This document shows positions 1-11,060 of a stretch of DNA of 64,000 nucleotides, one piece after another. Both the position numbers and the translations under genes were made by a program. The notes below the pieces were generated by a model. It ran no database searches and had not been told where the DNA came from. It saw nothing but the letters and a program-made list of their open reading frames with translations. Every line of letters begins with the position of its first letter. Within the stretch, counting starts at the first letter, position 1. This DNA is from Takakia lepidozioides. Its lineage: Eukaryota; Streptophyta; Takakiopsida; Takakiales; Takakiaceae. The DNA is taken from contig CM060734.1 in NCBI GenBank assembly GCA_030704615.1, positions 742,001 to 806,000 of the forward strand. Reading direction: 5' to 3'.

Positions 1-617
1 CAGTTGTTTTGTTTCACTAACCTTAACTAGCAGTCGATTAGTTTACTGTTAATCTACTGGATCAGTGAAACAGTAGTTAAATATTTTTACTACTTATTAT
101 CCTCATACTTAACACTGCGACCTAGCAACCCTAAATTCGAGCACATTCATCCTAATTCATCCTAGTTCACTCATCCTAATTCATCATAATCATTCATTCA
201 TCCATTCATTCTTTCATTCACAGGGTGTGGCTTAGTGCCCGCGAGCAATGATATGTTGACACGTCGTCATTTGCAATCACATCCTGCATATATTTCATCC
301 ATTTATGTTTGCATTGTCCACGTAGACATTCCTTGGGCAACCGGCAATCGCCGCGTGCAGTCGTGAATACTGGCAGTCATACATTCACATGCCCACGTCA
401 TAATGTTGCATTTTTGGCCATGACTCCTAGTCGTATCTACCATCTTCCCCTATCTGGTCAAATGTGTTTGACCGCAGATCCTGACGTGGCGGAGGTACAA
501 GGTGGTATATACGACTTTTGGTGGTCACATATGGCAACCAAGACTGCCCGTTGCATTTTGTAGACATATATGCTACGACTGGGCAAATGTGGCAGCCGTT
601 AAAGCCTGGATGTGTTG
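1..617. other. no gene seen; short ATTCATC-type simple repeat
   Basis: I see no supportable gene here. Around 140-225 the sequence is a loose simple repeat built from CATTCATC/CCTAATTCAT variants. The 3' part may already belong to the LINE that starts before base 618, since the coding trace of that element has no visible beginning. Confidence 0.5.
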
Positions 618-620
618 TAG

Positions 621-938
621 TGCATCTGTCATCACTGTCATGCGGAAGGGCATGTGAAATCCGAGTGTCCAGTTTTACTTAATGCTAGTATTCCCTTACG
701 TGTTTCTAACTCCTCCGGTGGGCTGCCTGTCTCTCAGACTTTGGAAACAGATACCTCCAGAAAAAGGAATGATATGTCCCCCCCAATTCCTCCTCCTGCC
801 AAGAGAAGTCGTGGTGACACCGCTCTCTCCCCTTCTCTCTATCCTCTCCTATCGTCCTCGTGTCTCATATCATCTCTCCTATCGTCCTCGTGTCTCATAT
901 CATGTCCCCCTCTCTCCCCTCAGATGGGGATTGTATAA
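621..938 (+). pseudogene. LINE ORF1 remnant with CCHC zinc knuckle
   Basis: In the frame of 621 (just after an in-frame TAG at 618-620) the translation contains a complete C-x2-C-x4-H-x4-C knuckle (residues CHHCHAEGHVKSEC, codons 627-668). It is followed by a proline- and serine-rich tail with a basic PAKRSR patch. CCHC knuckles are typical of the nucleic-acid-binding ORF1 protein of plant LINEs. The frame is broken upstream by the TAG and ends at 938 after running through a 30-bp tandem duplication, so this is a relic. The identification rests on the knuckle spacing and the endonuclease downstream. Confidence 0.7.
844..903 (+). repeat. 30-bp perfect tandem duplication
   Basis: Bases 844-873 and 874-903 are the same 30-bp unit (begins ctctcctatcg, ends catatcat). 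It lies in the pyrimidine-rich tail of the LINE ORF1 remnant. Thirty bases keep the reading frame. Confidence 0.9.
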
Positions 939-1141
939 GCGGATGATGTACCCGCTATCTTCCCTCTCTCCTGTCCATGGGAACCAAACTTGCTACCTTC
1001 TGTCTCCAATTAAATTCCTTCGTGGATGTTGGTCTTGCTGATGCTATCCATCTGGTTGGGTCAAAGTCTGTCGCAATTAAAATTTCACAAATTATTTTGG
1101 TTTCCCAGAAGGGTCCCCCTCAATTGTCCTCTCTGGGGTAA

Positions 1142-1519
1142 AACAACTTTTCTTCTGCTTGGATCACTAAAAAGGACATTCTTTCGCTCAGTCCGGGAAA
1201 AGAACTCGAGCTTGTCCTTTCTAAAATCAGGCACATCTTCTCCTCTTCTCTCCCCTACTTTCAGCTCTCCTATGATACTTCCATATACTTTGGTTCTCGT
1301 ATCTATCAATCCACCTCCAATAGTCACCTCTTCTTCATTCAAGTCTTGCCCATCATGAGGCTTACTGATGTCAAGGGGGAGTCTGCAGGCCCTTCCTCCT
1401 TCACTTGGATTGAGGGGAGCGAGGTCCCTCTCAACCTCGGCAACTCAGCAAGCAGGCCCTTTCTGGTTGCAACTTATGTGGCGGGCAAGATGTTGGTCGA
1501 TGCCCTCATGTCTTCGTAG
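1142..1519 (+). pseudogene. unassigned open segment inside the LINE
   Basis: A frame without stops runs from 1142 to a TAG at 1517-1519 (about 125 codons). It lies between the ORF1 knuckle and the endonuclease and has protein-like composition, but I recognise no family. It is preceded in the same frame by a stop at 1139-1141 and has no convincing ATG. It is probably a frameshifted part of ORF1 or of the ORF1/ORF2 junction. No function is assigned. Confidence 0.35.
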
Positions 1520-2024
1520 AAGTATACTCGCAACCCAAAAACTTGATCTCTCTCAGACGACCAGCTGACCCTGATTCTGGCGCCAACCTCGGAGAATCCT
1601 TCTATTTCCTTGGCCCCCATGGACTTGGCAATCTCCTCGACCCCTGTGGTGAGCCCTGACTCACTCTCTCTTCCCCTCTTCCTTTACTATGTGGATCTGC
1701 CCAAGTCTTCATGTTGTGTGCTGATTGATGATATGCAAGAAGGAACCTCTTGGGATTTGCCCTCCTTGTCATTTCCAAAATACACTTCTGCTTCCTGCGC
1801 TTTGAGTTTCATTGCCAACTTCTTGGGTATTCCCTCACTGATGTCTGAAATTTCTCCACCTTCCAAGGGCCTCTTCCCTTGAGGAGGATCATAATTCTGC
1901 TTCTTCGTCTGATATGGTCTCGCTCTGGATTGTGAAATGCCAAAAAGTGCCTGCTCCTAGTGGCTTCAGATGGACCTTATCGACGCTTCCAACTGATCCA
2001 CGTTTGAAGTTCGATGTCTCCCCG

Positions 2025-2136
2025 GAAGCTTTTTCCCCCCCCCATGAGTTGGAGCCTATCCACAACGTGGAACTTAGGGGGAAGCTTTTTCCCCCCCCCA
2101 TGAGTTGGAGCCTATCCCCAACGTGGAACTTAGGGG
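2025..2136 (+). repeat. 56-bp tandem duplication at the endonuclease start
   Basis: Bases 2025-2080 and 2081-2136 are near-identical 56-bp units, each beginning gaagcttttt followed by a C run and containing atgagttggagcctatcc. Since 56 is not a multiple of three, the duplication shifts the frame. It sits immediately before the endonuclease open frame and may have removed or displaced its true start. Confidence 0.9.
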
Positions 2137-3265
2137 GATCGGCTCAGAGGCCTCCACTCCTAAAAGACGTAGGCTTCAGCTTTGGGCTGCTTCTCTTCTC
2201 TCATCCAATTACATTCTGTTTTTACAAGAACACAAACTAGATAGTAGGAAGATCTCCTCTCTAGGACACTCTATCTGGCCCCCCAATTCTTCCTGGTGGA
2301 ATCCAACGATTGTTGATACCAGGGGTGGCACTGCTATTCTTATCTCTCCCTCCCTTGCCTCATCCTTCAACAAGGTTGAGACCTGGATCCCTGGGAGAGT
2401 CCAATGTGCTTTTACGTCTCCTTCCTCCACCTTTGGGTCTTGTGCCTTCCTTAATATCTATGCGCCCAATTCTGCTGCTGAGCGTGTTGAATTCTGGTCT
2501 TCTCTTCGTTCTAAAATTCTTCAGTTTCCCTTGGTCTCTAACTGGGTCCTGGCTGGCGACTTTAACATGGTTGAGAGTCCGCTTGACAGACTGCGTTCTT
2601 TCCCTGTTGATGGACTTACTGCCTGGGACAGTCTTTGCTTTTCTGTGGGTTTCTCTGATATCTTCCCCCTGGATTCCACTGCTCTCCGCTTCACCTGGAC
2701 TAATAATCGGGGAGCAGACGATCTGAGTATGGCCAGACTTGACAGGGTTTACTGCTCCCCCGCCATTGCCTCTTGGGCCAAATCTGTCCCCCTTCCCCCG
2801 ATCCTCCCTGACTTCGATCATGCTCTAGTTACCATGGTCTTCCGTCCCCCTGGGTTGCATGCTAAGGGTCGTAGTTTCTTCAAGTTAAATCCCTCGTTGT
2901 TGAAATTCCCTTCCTTACTTCATCAAATTGCTACTGCATGGAAAGAGGCTGGCCTTTCTTTTTCCTCCCCCACTCTCAGGTTCCTTGTCAAGCTTTCTGC
3001 CGCCAGAAAAGTGGCTCAAGAACTTTCTAGGAAAGTGGCCCTGGACAAGGTGACTAAAGAAAAGGCTCTTCTCAAATGTATCTCCCACTGTCAATGGCTA
3101 ATTGAATCAGGTGCCGTAGGCCCAGTGACTTTTGAGACTTTCAACTCTGCCAAAAGAAATCTGGCCGATTTGCGCAGCCTCAAAGAGCTAAACCTCAAGA
3201 GGAAAGCCGGGGTCAACTGGTCCTTGAAAGGAGAGAAAATGTCGGCCTACTTTTTCCAAAAATGA
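2105..3265 (+). pseudogene. LINE ORF2 endonuclease domain (EEP/APE type), N-terminally truncated
   Basis: This 386-residue open frame carries the exonuclease-endonuclease-phosphatase landmarks in order: QEHK with catalytic Glu about residue 42, RGG.AIL about 73-79, NIYAPN about 117-122, GDFN 151-154, RLDR 211-214 and the terminal D-H pair 238-239. The enzyme of this family nicks target DNA for target-primed reverse transcription. The usual first strand with its WN motif is missing at the N terminus, where the 56-bp duplication lies. After about residue 250 the frame passes into the linker that precedes RT and stops at 3263-3265 (TGA). The linker can be followed into another frame right after that stop, which indicates a frameshift. 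Confidence 0.88.
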
Positions 3266-3686
3266 AGCAAAGGCAGGCGGCTTCCTCCATTTTCTCTCTT
3301 AAAGATGAATTTGACCAGTTACATACGGCTCCTAAGTCTATGGCAGCCTTAGCTGCTACAGGTCTGTTCGCCAGGGCTGCCCCCTGGCCCCTTTTCTTTT
3401 CTTGATTGCGGCTGATACCTTGGGCCACCTTCTTGACTCTAATTCTGGAGTGCAGAGCCTCAGGATTCCCCGCTCTCTCCCTACTTCCCCCACTATAAAA
3501 TCATCTATGTATGCTGATGATACCGTGCTCCTCATTGACAATGCTTCTTCTTCGAATGTATGTAATACCTTGGAAGTTCTCAACTCCTTCTGCAAGGCGT
3601 CTGGACTTAAGGTGAATTGCCCTAAGACGGTGGGTATTCTCTCCAAAGTCCTTCCTTCTGCTTCCCTTTCTCACTGTGATCCTTAG
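3246..3686 (+). pseudogene. LINE ORF2 reverse transcriptase, internally deleted
   Basis: After the frameshift near 3262 the linker continues (FSLKDEFDQLH region) to about 3350. The sequence then jumps directly to the RT segment RQGCPLAPFLF (from 3372) and on to YADD (about 3513-3524). The RT fingers and palm motifs that should separate these, including the first catalytic Asp block, are absent. So a deletion of several hundred bases happened near 3350-3365. The frame stops at 3684-3686. The element cannot encode a working polymerase. Confidence 0.85.
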
Positions 3687-3695
3687 GGACAGGAT

Positions 3696-5413
3696 GTGGG
3701 TCTCCGCTGGCTTGCAGACGGGCAAGCTCACACCTTGCTTGGTCACCTCATAGGCCATAACCTAACTGACCAACAAAGATGTGATGTTGTGCTTGCTAAC
3801 CTTAAGAGACAGCTCTCTTACTGGAGCTCTCTACACTTGTCAATTGTTGGGCGTGCATTGGTGGTCAATCAGGTACACCTTGCTTCCTGTTGGTTCTCGG
3901 CTGCTGTCTGGTCTCCTGGTTCTCAGATCATCAATCAGTTCAAAGCCCCTGGAAAACTTTCTCTGGGGTGCCTCCCCTGCTGCTCCAAAACGAAGGGCTT
4001 TGGTGAGCTGGAAGGTCCTCACATAGAAGAAAAGTAGGGGGGGCTTGGGGATTATAGACCCTTTCAAACAGATTACTGCCCTGCTGGCAAAATGGGTTCC
4101 TCGGGTTCTTACCCACCTGTCTGCCCCCTGGAGTCAACTTGTTCGCAGTCACATCCTCTCTGCCTCTCCTGTGTCTGGCCTTTGGCCTCTCTCTCTTCGT
4201 TGGATTGTACAAGGGAACAGATCTATCAGAAGCCCTGTTGCTGGATCTCGTGCCTGGCAATCAATCTGGGCAGCATGGATCAAGTTGCATCCCCTTCTCT
4301 TCCAACGTTCCCCCGCTACTGCTGAAGAAGTGCTACGCCAACCCTTGCTTGCTAACTTCAATGCTGACTCTGAAGTGCTCTTACAGTGCCACCAAAAATG
4401 GGCATTTTGGGAGCAAGGTGGGTTCTCGCATTTCTCGCACTTATGGGACTCTGGACAGTTCATTACTGTCTTTGAAGCTCAGTCTTCCCTTTCTGCCCGT
4501 AGAGCGGCATCCCTGGATCTCATCACCTCTGAACTCCTTTCCCTCTTTCGCTGTCGTTCTGCTCTTTTCCTATGAACATCCGCTCTCTTCTTTTCTGGCT
4601 TGGTGGCTTAACAGGCTCTGAGCAGTTTGCCCTTTACGCCACTTTCAGGGAAGATCTCTATGTTCAAGGCTGGAGGTTTGAGGTAAACCCTGATGGAGTT
4701 TTTGTTTGCCCCCACCTGGGTTTCTGTGCAGGAATCTACCCTTTTTGCAATCCGTGTCTTCTGTGTGGAGACAGGTAGCACCGACCCTGTCCCCCCTAAT
4801 CCTATTGCTCATTACTTCGCTTCATTTCGCTGGTTGCTTTCTGCTCCTATTCAATTGCTGCAATTTGATCCTGCAGAGTGGAAGTGGATGACCAAGAAGC
4901 ATGATCCCTTCTTTGGTTATACGGTTAAGCTAGGATACTCTTTGCTTAATCCTCCGATCACTTCAGGAACTAGGTGGAAAGACAAATGGGCTCACCTTCC
5001 AGACATCCCAACCAACTGGGCCTCTGTGTGGAAAGATGTTTGGAGGAAGGATAGGGCTTCCAAAATCAGCGGGTTTCTTTGGAAGTTGGTTAACCGAATA
5101 CTGCCTGTCTTCAGCTTTATCTCCAACCCTCCCCCCCCCCTGCTCCATCTGCTCTTCTGGCTGCTCTGAGAATGTGGAACACTGTCTGATCAGTTGTTCG
5201 TTTGCCATCGCTGTATGGTCTGCAGTCTCTAAATTCTTTGCCTCATGGAGAACGGATCTTCCTCTCACCCCCTCCTCCTTACTTCTGAACATTAAAGAGG
5301 GAAGTCTCTGGTCTCACTCTCACACCTACATTTGGAAATGTAGGTGTGCTTGGGTGTATTCGGGTTCTCAGCCTTGTGTGATTCTTTGGTTTCACTCAGC
5401 ACGTGTATTCTGA
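3696..5413 (+). pseudogene. LINE ORF2 C-terminal part with zf-RVT zinc-binding domain
   Basis: Translation from 3696 gives the region that follows RT in plant LINEs (RQLSYWSSLHLSIVGRALVV). Further on, about 5020-5300, is a zf-RVT-like segment: W-K-D-V-W, ISGFLWKLV, then CSICSSGC and EHCLISCSFA with the expected Cys/His spacing. The domain is split by a frameshift at a C-rich run near 5130-5140. Several stops lie between 3700 and 5000. This domain is known from LINE ORF2 C termini and is thought to bind nucleic acid. Confidence 0.8.
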
Positions 5414-6067
5414 AGCACAAAGGCTTGGCGAGTGTTATGTTCATCTCTTTCCAGATGTGCAGGAGAGAAGGGCACAGCGGTTACTCCTTGATTTTTTTGA
5501 CACATACTGGGGAAAAGGGGATTGTTTCTGGCACAAGAACTCTTGTCTTGGATTCTCACCAAATGTAAAATGGTCGAGTTTGTCGTGATTCCTCCTGTTT
5601 CCTTCTTCTTAGTTTGCTCCCTATTCTGCCACCCCCTGCTCTACTTGTTTCTTCTCCCCTAGTAATGAAAAGCCCACCGCTGCTGCGCTTTTCTTTCTGC
5701 CTCAGGCTGTTGCATGTTTAATAGTTTTCCTAGTTCTTTTCTGCTTTCTTCCGTTTCTCCTTCCCCTTGGGCTTGGGAGAAGCTTTTTAGTTTTGCTTAT
5801 GCTCACTCCTTGAGCTTAGAATTCCCTTCTGTAAGTGGCTCTTTTCTGTTCCAGGATCCCTGGTAGTTTGCCACTTTTGCATTCCCTTTAAAGTCTCTTA
5901 TGAGCTCAGCTCCCCCCTGCAGTAGTCTCCGTTCTGCTCCAAGGGCTCTTAAACGGTTACGTGGGACTGGGCCTGCCCCCTTTTTCACCCTTATGGTTGT
6001 ATTTGAGGTTATTTTTTCCTCATCCTTATAAATAAATTTCCCAGGGCCTCTGTCCCCTGTTATATTT

Positions 6068-6085
6068 AAAAAAAAAAAAGAAAAA
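6068..6085 (+). other. LINE poly(A) tail
   Basis: A run of twelve A, one G and five A closes the LINE. It follows an A/T-rich 3' UTR. It fixes the 3' end and orientation of the element. Confidence 0.85.
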
Positions 6086-6504
6086 CTCTATAAATGTTAT
6101 ATTTTTTGAAATCATCCCTGGTTTACTGTTACATGGATAAATGTTAAGAAGAGTCTTGGTTGCCCTCTTTAATTGGTAATATTTTATCACTCTGTTACTG
6201 TTTATTTTTTCTTACTCCCAAGGCGTAACAATAAAGGATTGTCGACTGTAGCATTGTGCACGATGACGTCAATCTCGTACGTATGATGAGCAATTACACA
6301 CACCACATCTCCGGGGACGGCCCGACATAATGACCGCAATAAACTCCTCTTCATCAATTATCAAGACACGCTCCCACATCTATGATCTCACCATCGGTGG
6401 CTACCAAATCTGCATCTCTTTGTAATTAAATACACACCGGACTCGCGCAACGACGTGTGGATCTCGGAGGCCCAATCGTTCAAAGATCGGAAGCCATCAT
6501 TGAC

Positions 6505-6511
6505 ACCTAAC
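6505..6511 (+). promoter_or_regulatory. AC-element (ACCTAAC) upstream of PAL
   Basis: ACCTAAC matches the AC-III class of R2R3-MYB sites known from phenylpropanoid gene promoters. It lies about 1.2 kb upstream of the PAL ATG. A 7-mer can occur by chance; the second AC element at 6811 makes it more credible. Confidence 0.4.
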
Positions 6512-6663
6512 TTTTTAGAGCTTCCCTATCGGGAATCAAGCGCTCAATATACGACAAGCCCAGTACTTACTGATGTGGTCTCCAGAATGTCGAAGGTGAG
6601 GGCACGACGTCTATCGATCCACACCGACTCTCTCAGAGACAGCGCGATCCCCACACACACACA

Positions 6664-6682
6664 AAGAGAGAGAGAGAGAGAG
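6664..6682. repeat. GA microsatellite next to a CA run
   Basis: A short (AC)n tract is followed by (GA)n, then GT-rich DNA and CCACGTCAC (ACGT core, near 6694). It lies in the PAL upstream region. GA tracts are common in plant promoters and leaders. Confidence 0.8.
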
Positions 6683-6810
6683 AGTGTGAGTGTGCCACGT
6701 CACTAAAGTGCTGGCATCCACGTCACCCCCACATTTGCAACCAGTCATTTGGCCTCCCGTCCGTAGCCTTGATCAAAGTAATTTAGCCAAAAATGAATAA
6801 ATATCGCCGC

Positions 6811-6817
6811 GGTTGGT
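6811..6817 (-). promoter_or_regulatory. AC-element (ACCAACC on minus) upstream of PAL
   Basis: The plus strand reads GGTTGGT, the complement of ACCAACC (AC-II class MYB site). It is 873 bp before the PAL ATG and just upstream of a GC-rich leader-like region. Together with 6505-6511 it fits regulation of PAL by R2R3-MYB factors, as known in seed plants; here this is inference. Confidence 0.45.
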
Positions 6818-6899
6818 GCTTGCCCGCGATAGAGAACGAATAGCATCGGAGTATAGAAGGAAATTCATCCATTATCAATTATTTGTCATCCACATCCAT

Positions 6900-7689
6900 C
6901 CGGAGAGGTAGTGTCGGAGAGGACACGGAAGGGGGCAGCGCGGGCAGCGCGGGCAGCGAGGGAGGCATGGAGGGAGGGATGGTTTTTTGGGGGGGGGGGG
7001 CGGCTCGGCCGTGATGGCGTGTTGACTGCTGCTGCAGAGGAGGGGGATTGTCAGCGCTGCTCTGCGACGCTGGAGATGGCAGCGCTGGTGAGCGGTGGGT
7101 GTGAACACACGTCCAGGCAGGGTGTGTTCCTTGCTGGATGGAAAAGCCTTGCTCCTGGGTCCCACGTTTCTCTCGTTTGTCTACAGGTGGTTGCCACCTT
7201 GGACCTTGGGGGCATATAAGCACGTATCAGAAGGATATGAGCGTTGCATCTCTTCCCACCTTTGGGACGCCGCCCTCTGTAGCAACTTTGCTGCTGGGGT
7301 GTGTGGGCCGTCGCTGGTAGCTTTCTGCGATCCAATTCTTGTCACAGATTGTGTCTCTGACGCGAGTTGTGTTTGGGGAACTTATTACTGATTGTTTTCT
7401 CACTTGGGGGAGTAATACTGCTACTCGCATTTCTGTACCAGCCTGAAGCAGCTTCCTCTCTCTGGTTTGTCGGAGTTGCAGGTTTGTCCTTGTTTGCTTT
7501 GTTTCAATGTAGTTGGGCTTCTGTCGAATTTCAGACTCGACTGTTGCTGGCAGCAGTGTTCCCTCATTCGCTGTACCACGCAGAGGCAGTTTTCTCTGTC
7601 TCTCCTGGACTTTGTGCTGCTTCGTTTTCCTCTCTGTCTATCTGCCTGTAGCTCTTTCTTTCCAACGGCTTTCTGTTAAGTTGGTAGCC
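6900..7689 (+). other. PAL leader region (probable 5' UTR)
   Basis: This region has a GGGCAGCGC microrepeat (about 6935-6960) and a run of 12 G (6989-7000). From 7513 to the PAL ATG the PAL frame stays open without an ATG that resembles the family N terminus. Pyrimidine-rich AG acceptor-like sites at about 7186 and 7482, and GTGAGC at about 7088, would allow a leader intron; this cannot be decided from sequence alone. Confidence 0.4.
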
Positions 7690-10511
7690 ATGGTGATGGC
7701 CAAGAAAACGATGCTGTCTGCCTTGAATGGTGACAAGCTGATTCACGATGCTAATGGAGACTCGCTCTGTTTGAATGGCGTGGAAGCGATTAAGCTGCAT
7801 GATCCCCTCAACTGGGAGAAGACGGCAGCAGCTTTGCAAGGGAGCCACCTTGACGAGGTGGCCAAGATGGTGAACACCTTCTACGAGATCAAGGAAGTGG
7901 CTCTAGAGGGCGTGAGCCTAACAGTTGCGCATGTGGCAGCGGTAGCTCGCCGACGCGAAGTGAAAGTGGTGCTGGATGCTGCGGTAGCCAAGAGCAGGGT
8001 GGATACGAGCTCCAACTGGGTTCAACAGAAGATTATGAACGGTGGAGACATCTATGGAGTCACCACTGGTTTCGGAGCCACCTCGCACCGCCGCACCCAG
8101 CAGGGCACGGAGCTTCAGAAAGAGCTGATCAGGTATTGTGTGTGTGTGACTCATTGCGAGACTGACGTTCTTCATATGTAAGGACCGCAAACATGCATGA
8201 AAGGTGATTTGAAGAAAACATCTGGTCTGATTGGAGGGAATGCCGGTTATGTTGCGTTTCCAGGTTTCTGAATGCGGGAGTCTTTGGCAAGGGCAATACG
8301 TTGCCCTCATCCACCACGCGCGCGGCAATGTTGGTGCGAACGAATACTTTGATGCAGGGATACTCAGGCATCCGGTGGGAGATTCTGGAAGCAATGCAAA
8401 GGCTTCTCAACAGCCACATCACGCCCAAGTTGCCGCTTCGCGGCACTATCTCTGCATCTGGAGACCTTGTCCCATTGTCATATATTGCTGGTATGGTCCA
8501 TTCTCCGTTTCTCTCTTTTCTCTCTGCAATAAGTGTCGTCCTTCCAAAATCATAATTTGGCATTGTTTCGTGATGCCAAGGTGCAACCTTCAATAGATTA
8601 TATGTCTCGGTTAGTCAGTGTTTGATATATTCCTGCATGTTCGCTGTGGGAGAAGCTGCATATCCACTTGCATCGATTTGCCAGGAAAGTCGACTGTTGA
8701 TGGGAATGTCGTTGATTCGACAATGTTGCTGTCTTTGCAGGGCTCCTCACTGGCAGAGCCAATTCCAAAGCTCTTACTGAGGATGGAAGGGAGGTGTCAG
8801 CTGTTCAGGCTTTGAAGCTTGCAGGGGTGGAGAAGGTCTTTGAATTGCAGCCGAAGGAAGGCCTTGCTCTCGTTAATGGAACGGCAGTGGGATCTGGCCT
8901 TGCCTCCACTGTCTGTTTTGATGCCAACATCTTGGTCTTACTTGCTGAAGTTCTATCAGCACTTTTCTGTGAAGTGATGCAAGGAAAGCCAGAGTTCACT
9001 GATCCTTTGACCCATAGGTTGAAACACCATCCAGGTCAAATAGAGGCAGCAGCTCTGATGGAATGGATTCTTGATGGGAGCTCCTATATGAAAGCTGCAG
9101 CCAAGTTGCATGAGACTGACCCACTGAAGAAACCTAAGCAGGATCGATATGCTCTGCGCACCTCCCCTCAATGGCTGGGCCCTCAGGTACCTTACCTTCC
9201 AAGCAGGAGAAACACTTACCTGATAAGATTCTTGACTGGCACATCAAGTGAATTGTAGAATATTTGCCGACAAACGATTCAATCCATTGGATATGCCCCA
9301 AGGATAAAATTGCATAAGTTTCAATGAACCTGGACTTTTGTAAGTCCCCTGTTCTTCTGGTCTCCCTGTTACTATGCCCTCAGTTGGCATTGGCTCCAGT
9401 CTTGTAACATGTCCAGTCTTGTTTTGTGCGTGTCTTATGTCAGGTGGAGACTATTCGGTTTGCAACACATGCTATCCAGAGGGAAATCAACTCAGTGAAT
9501 GACAATCCACTTATCGATGCTGCTGGTGACAGAGCCCTTCATGGAGGAAACTTTCAGGGAACACCCATTGGTGTCTCCATGGACAATATGCGCTTGGCTA
9601 TTGCTGCAATTGGAAAGCTCATGTTTGCACAGTTTTCAGAGCTAGTCAATGATTTCTATAACAACGGGCTGCCCTCGAACCTGAGTGGAGGACCAAACCC
9701 AAGTTTGGACTATGGCATGAAGGGAGGAGAGATAGCCATGGCTTCTTACCTTTCTGAGTTGAATTACTTGGCCAACCCAGTGACCACTCATGTGCAAAGT
9801 GCCGAGCAGCACAATCAGGATGTTAATTCTCTGGGGTTGGTTTCTGCCAGGAAGACAGAGGAATCCATTGAAATACTGAAGCTTATGAGCTCAACCTTCT
9901 TGGTGGGACTTTGTCAAGCCATTGACCTTCGACACATTGAAGAGACAATGCAAGCTGCAGTCAAGCAAGTAGTCACCCAGGTGGCCAAGAAAACACTCTT
10001 CACAGGCAATAATGGTGTACTATTGCCATCACGATTTTGTGAAAAGGAGCTTCTGGGGGTAGTGGATCAGCAGCCTGTGTTCACTTACATTGATGATGCA
10101 TCAAGCAAGTCATATCCCCTCATGGAAAAGCTGAGGCAAGTTTTGGTAGATCATGCCCTCAAGAACCCCAAGGATGAGATATCAGAGAGTACCTCTGTTT
10201 TCCACAGAATTTCACTATTCGAAGAGGAGTTGAAGATACGCCTGGATATTGAAATTCCCTCGACTCGAGAGGCATATGACAAAGGATTTTCTTCTGTGGC
10301 CAACTGCATTAAGGATTGCCGAACCTACTCCCTGTATAATTTTGTCCGAGCTGAGTTGGGAACGCAGCTACTCTCAGGCACCAAAACTATCTCTCCTGGG
10401 CAAGAGATTGAGAAGGTTTATGATGCTATCTGCGAAGGCAAACTTGTGGGCCCTCTACTCCACTGTGTTGAAGGGTGGACTGGAACTCCCAGACCCTTTC
10501 CCCAATGCTAA
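7690..10511 (+). CDS. PAL: phenylalanine ammonia-lyase, four exons
   Basis: PAL deaminates L-phenylalanine to trans-cinnamate, the entry step of the phenylpropanoid pathway (lignin, flavonoids), in the cytosol. Exons 7690-8132, 8264-8490, 8741-9186 and 9444-10511 have GT..AG borders in phases 2, 1 and 0 and give exactly 728 codons (727 aa), the usual plant length. The MIO prosthetic group forms from A212-S213-G214 in [14 protein letters not shown]. Phe149, the first full codon of exon 2 (RFLNAGVFG), is the residue that favours phenylalanine; grass bifunctional PTAL has His here. NDNPLI, the TQ/GNNG-type C-terminal shield and the final C are present. The start at 7690 was chosen because it has a strong context (gccATGg) and family-like N-terminal length. 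The first intron is the conserved PAL intron; the two others are absent from most angiosperm PAL genes. Confidence 0.96.
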
Positions 10512-10854
10512 CACTGGAATGTCTGGTTGCAACACAGGAATAGCGTGTTGTTCTACTTCGATTATTTTGTTTCCAACTCAAAATTGACATAGATTTATCA
10601 TCAATCAGATTGTCTATAGGTTTGAGTGGCCTTGAAATGGAGCATGAAATACATGGGCATATGTACCATAATCTCCAACACAATGCACATTAGTTGATCT
10701 TACCAAGAAAATAATTTCCAAAGACAATATCTGCATTGTCTATGATTGTGGTTGCCAAAAAATGGAAAAGTCAACTTTAAAACTACAGGGATGTTTTTGT
10801 TGCATCATGTAGCAAAATGACTTGAAATAAGCATCTGAAAATGATATGTTATCA
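10512..10854. other. PAL 3' flank, no other feature seen
   Basis: A/T-rich sequence follows the PAL TAA. No clear poly(A) signal stands out, and I see no coding trace. Confidence 0.5.
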
Positions 10855-11060
10855 ACCCGCTCAGTTAGCTGAGTTCGTTAGTAAGTAGGAAGAATCTCTC
10901 GGGGGCCGTGGGAACCTTCTAACCCTTCTAGTACCAACCCCTCAAGTGGTGGGACCCACTATCAGGCCTACTCCCACCACTTGACACCTGTATCCTCACT
11001 ACCCAAATTGGCCTGAGCCGTCCCCTATTTAATAGGTATCACCTTCTTGCCTTCTTTTTT
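10855..11060 (+). mobile_element. possible tRNA-derived SINE
   Basis: The head resembles a decayed tRNA: an A-box-like GCTCAGTTAGCTGAG stretch (10859-10873) and, about 35 bp further, a degenerate B-box-like region (10909-10924). It is followed by a tRNA-unrelated body and a short T-rich end near 11047-11060. A perfect 13-bp inverted repeat lies in the body (10942-10954 with 10972-10984, 17-nt loop). No intact tRNA fold and no flanking duplication was confirmed, so this is tentative. Confidence 0.4.

Larger units (their letters stand above)
618..6085 (+). mobile_element. decayed LINE (non-LTR retrotransposon), poly(A) at 3' end
   Basis: Parts appear in canonical LINE order on one strand: a CCHC zinc knuckle of ORF1 (about 627-668), an EEP/APE endonuclease (2105-3265), an RT remnant with YADD (3360-3686), a zf-RVT zinc-binding segment (about 5040-5300) and a terminal poly(A) (6068-6085). 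All modules carry stops, frameshifts or deletions, so it is an old dead copy. The 5' end is not defined; no target-site duplication could be fixed because the start is unknown. The composition (endonuclease upstream of RT, zf-RVT at the C terminus) is that of plant L1-like elements; exact clade is not determined. Confidence 0.9.

Noticed and set aside
309-563. 84-codon plus-strand frame
   Set aside because: No protein character, no neighbour or motif support.
5803-5988. Minus-strand frame within the LINE 3' UTR
   Set aside because: Antisense of LINE tail; no family resemblance.
6664-7000. CRISPR-like or regulatory repeat array in the PAL upstream region
   Set aside because: Only microsatellites and short GC microrepeats; no regular spacers.
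10859-10930. tRNA gene
   Set aside because: A-box-like text is present, but acceptor and anticodon stems do not pair, so at most a tRNA-derived SINE head.
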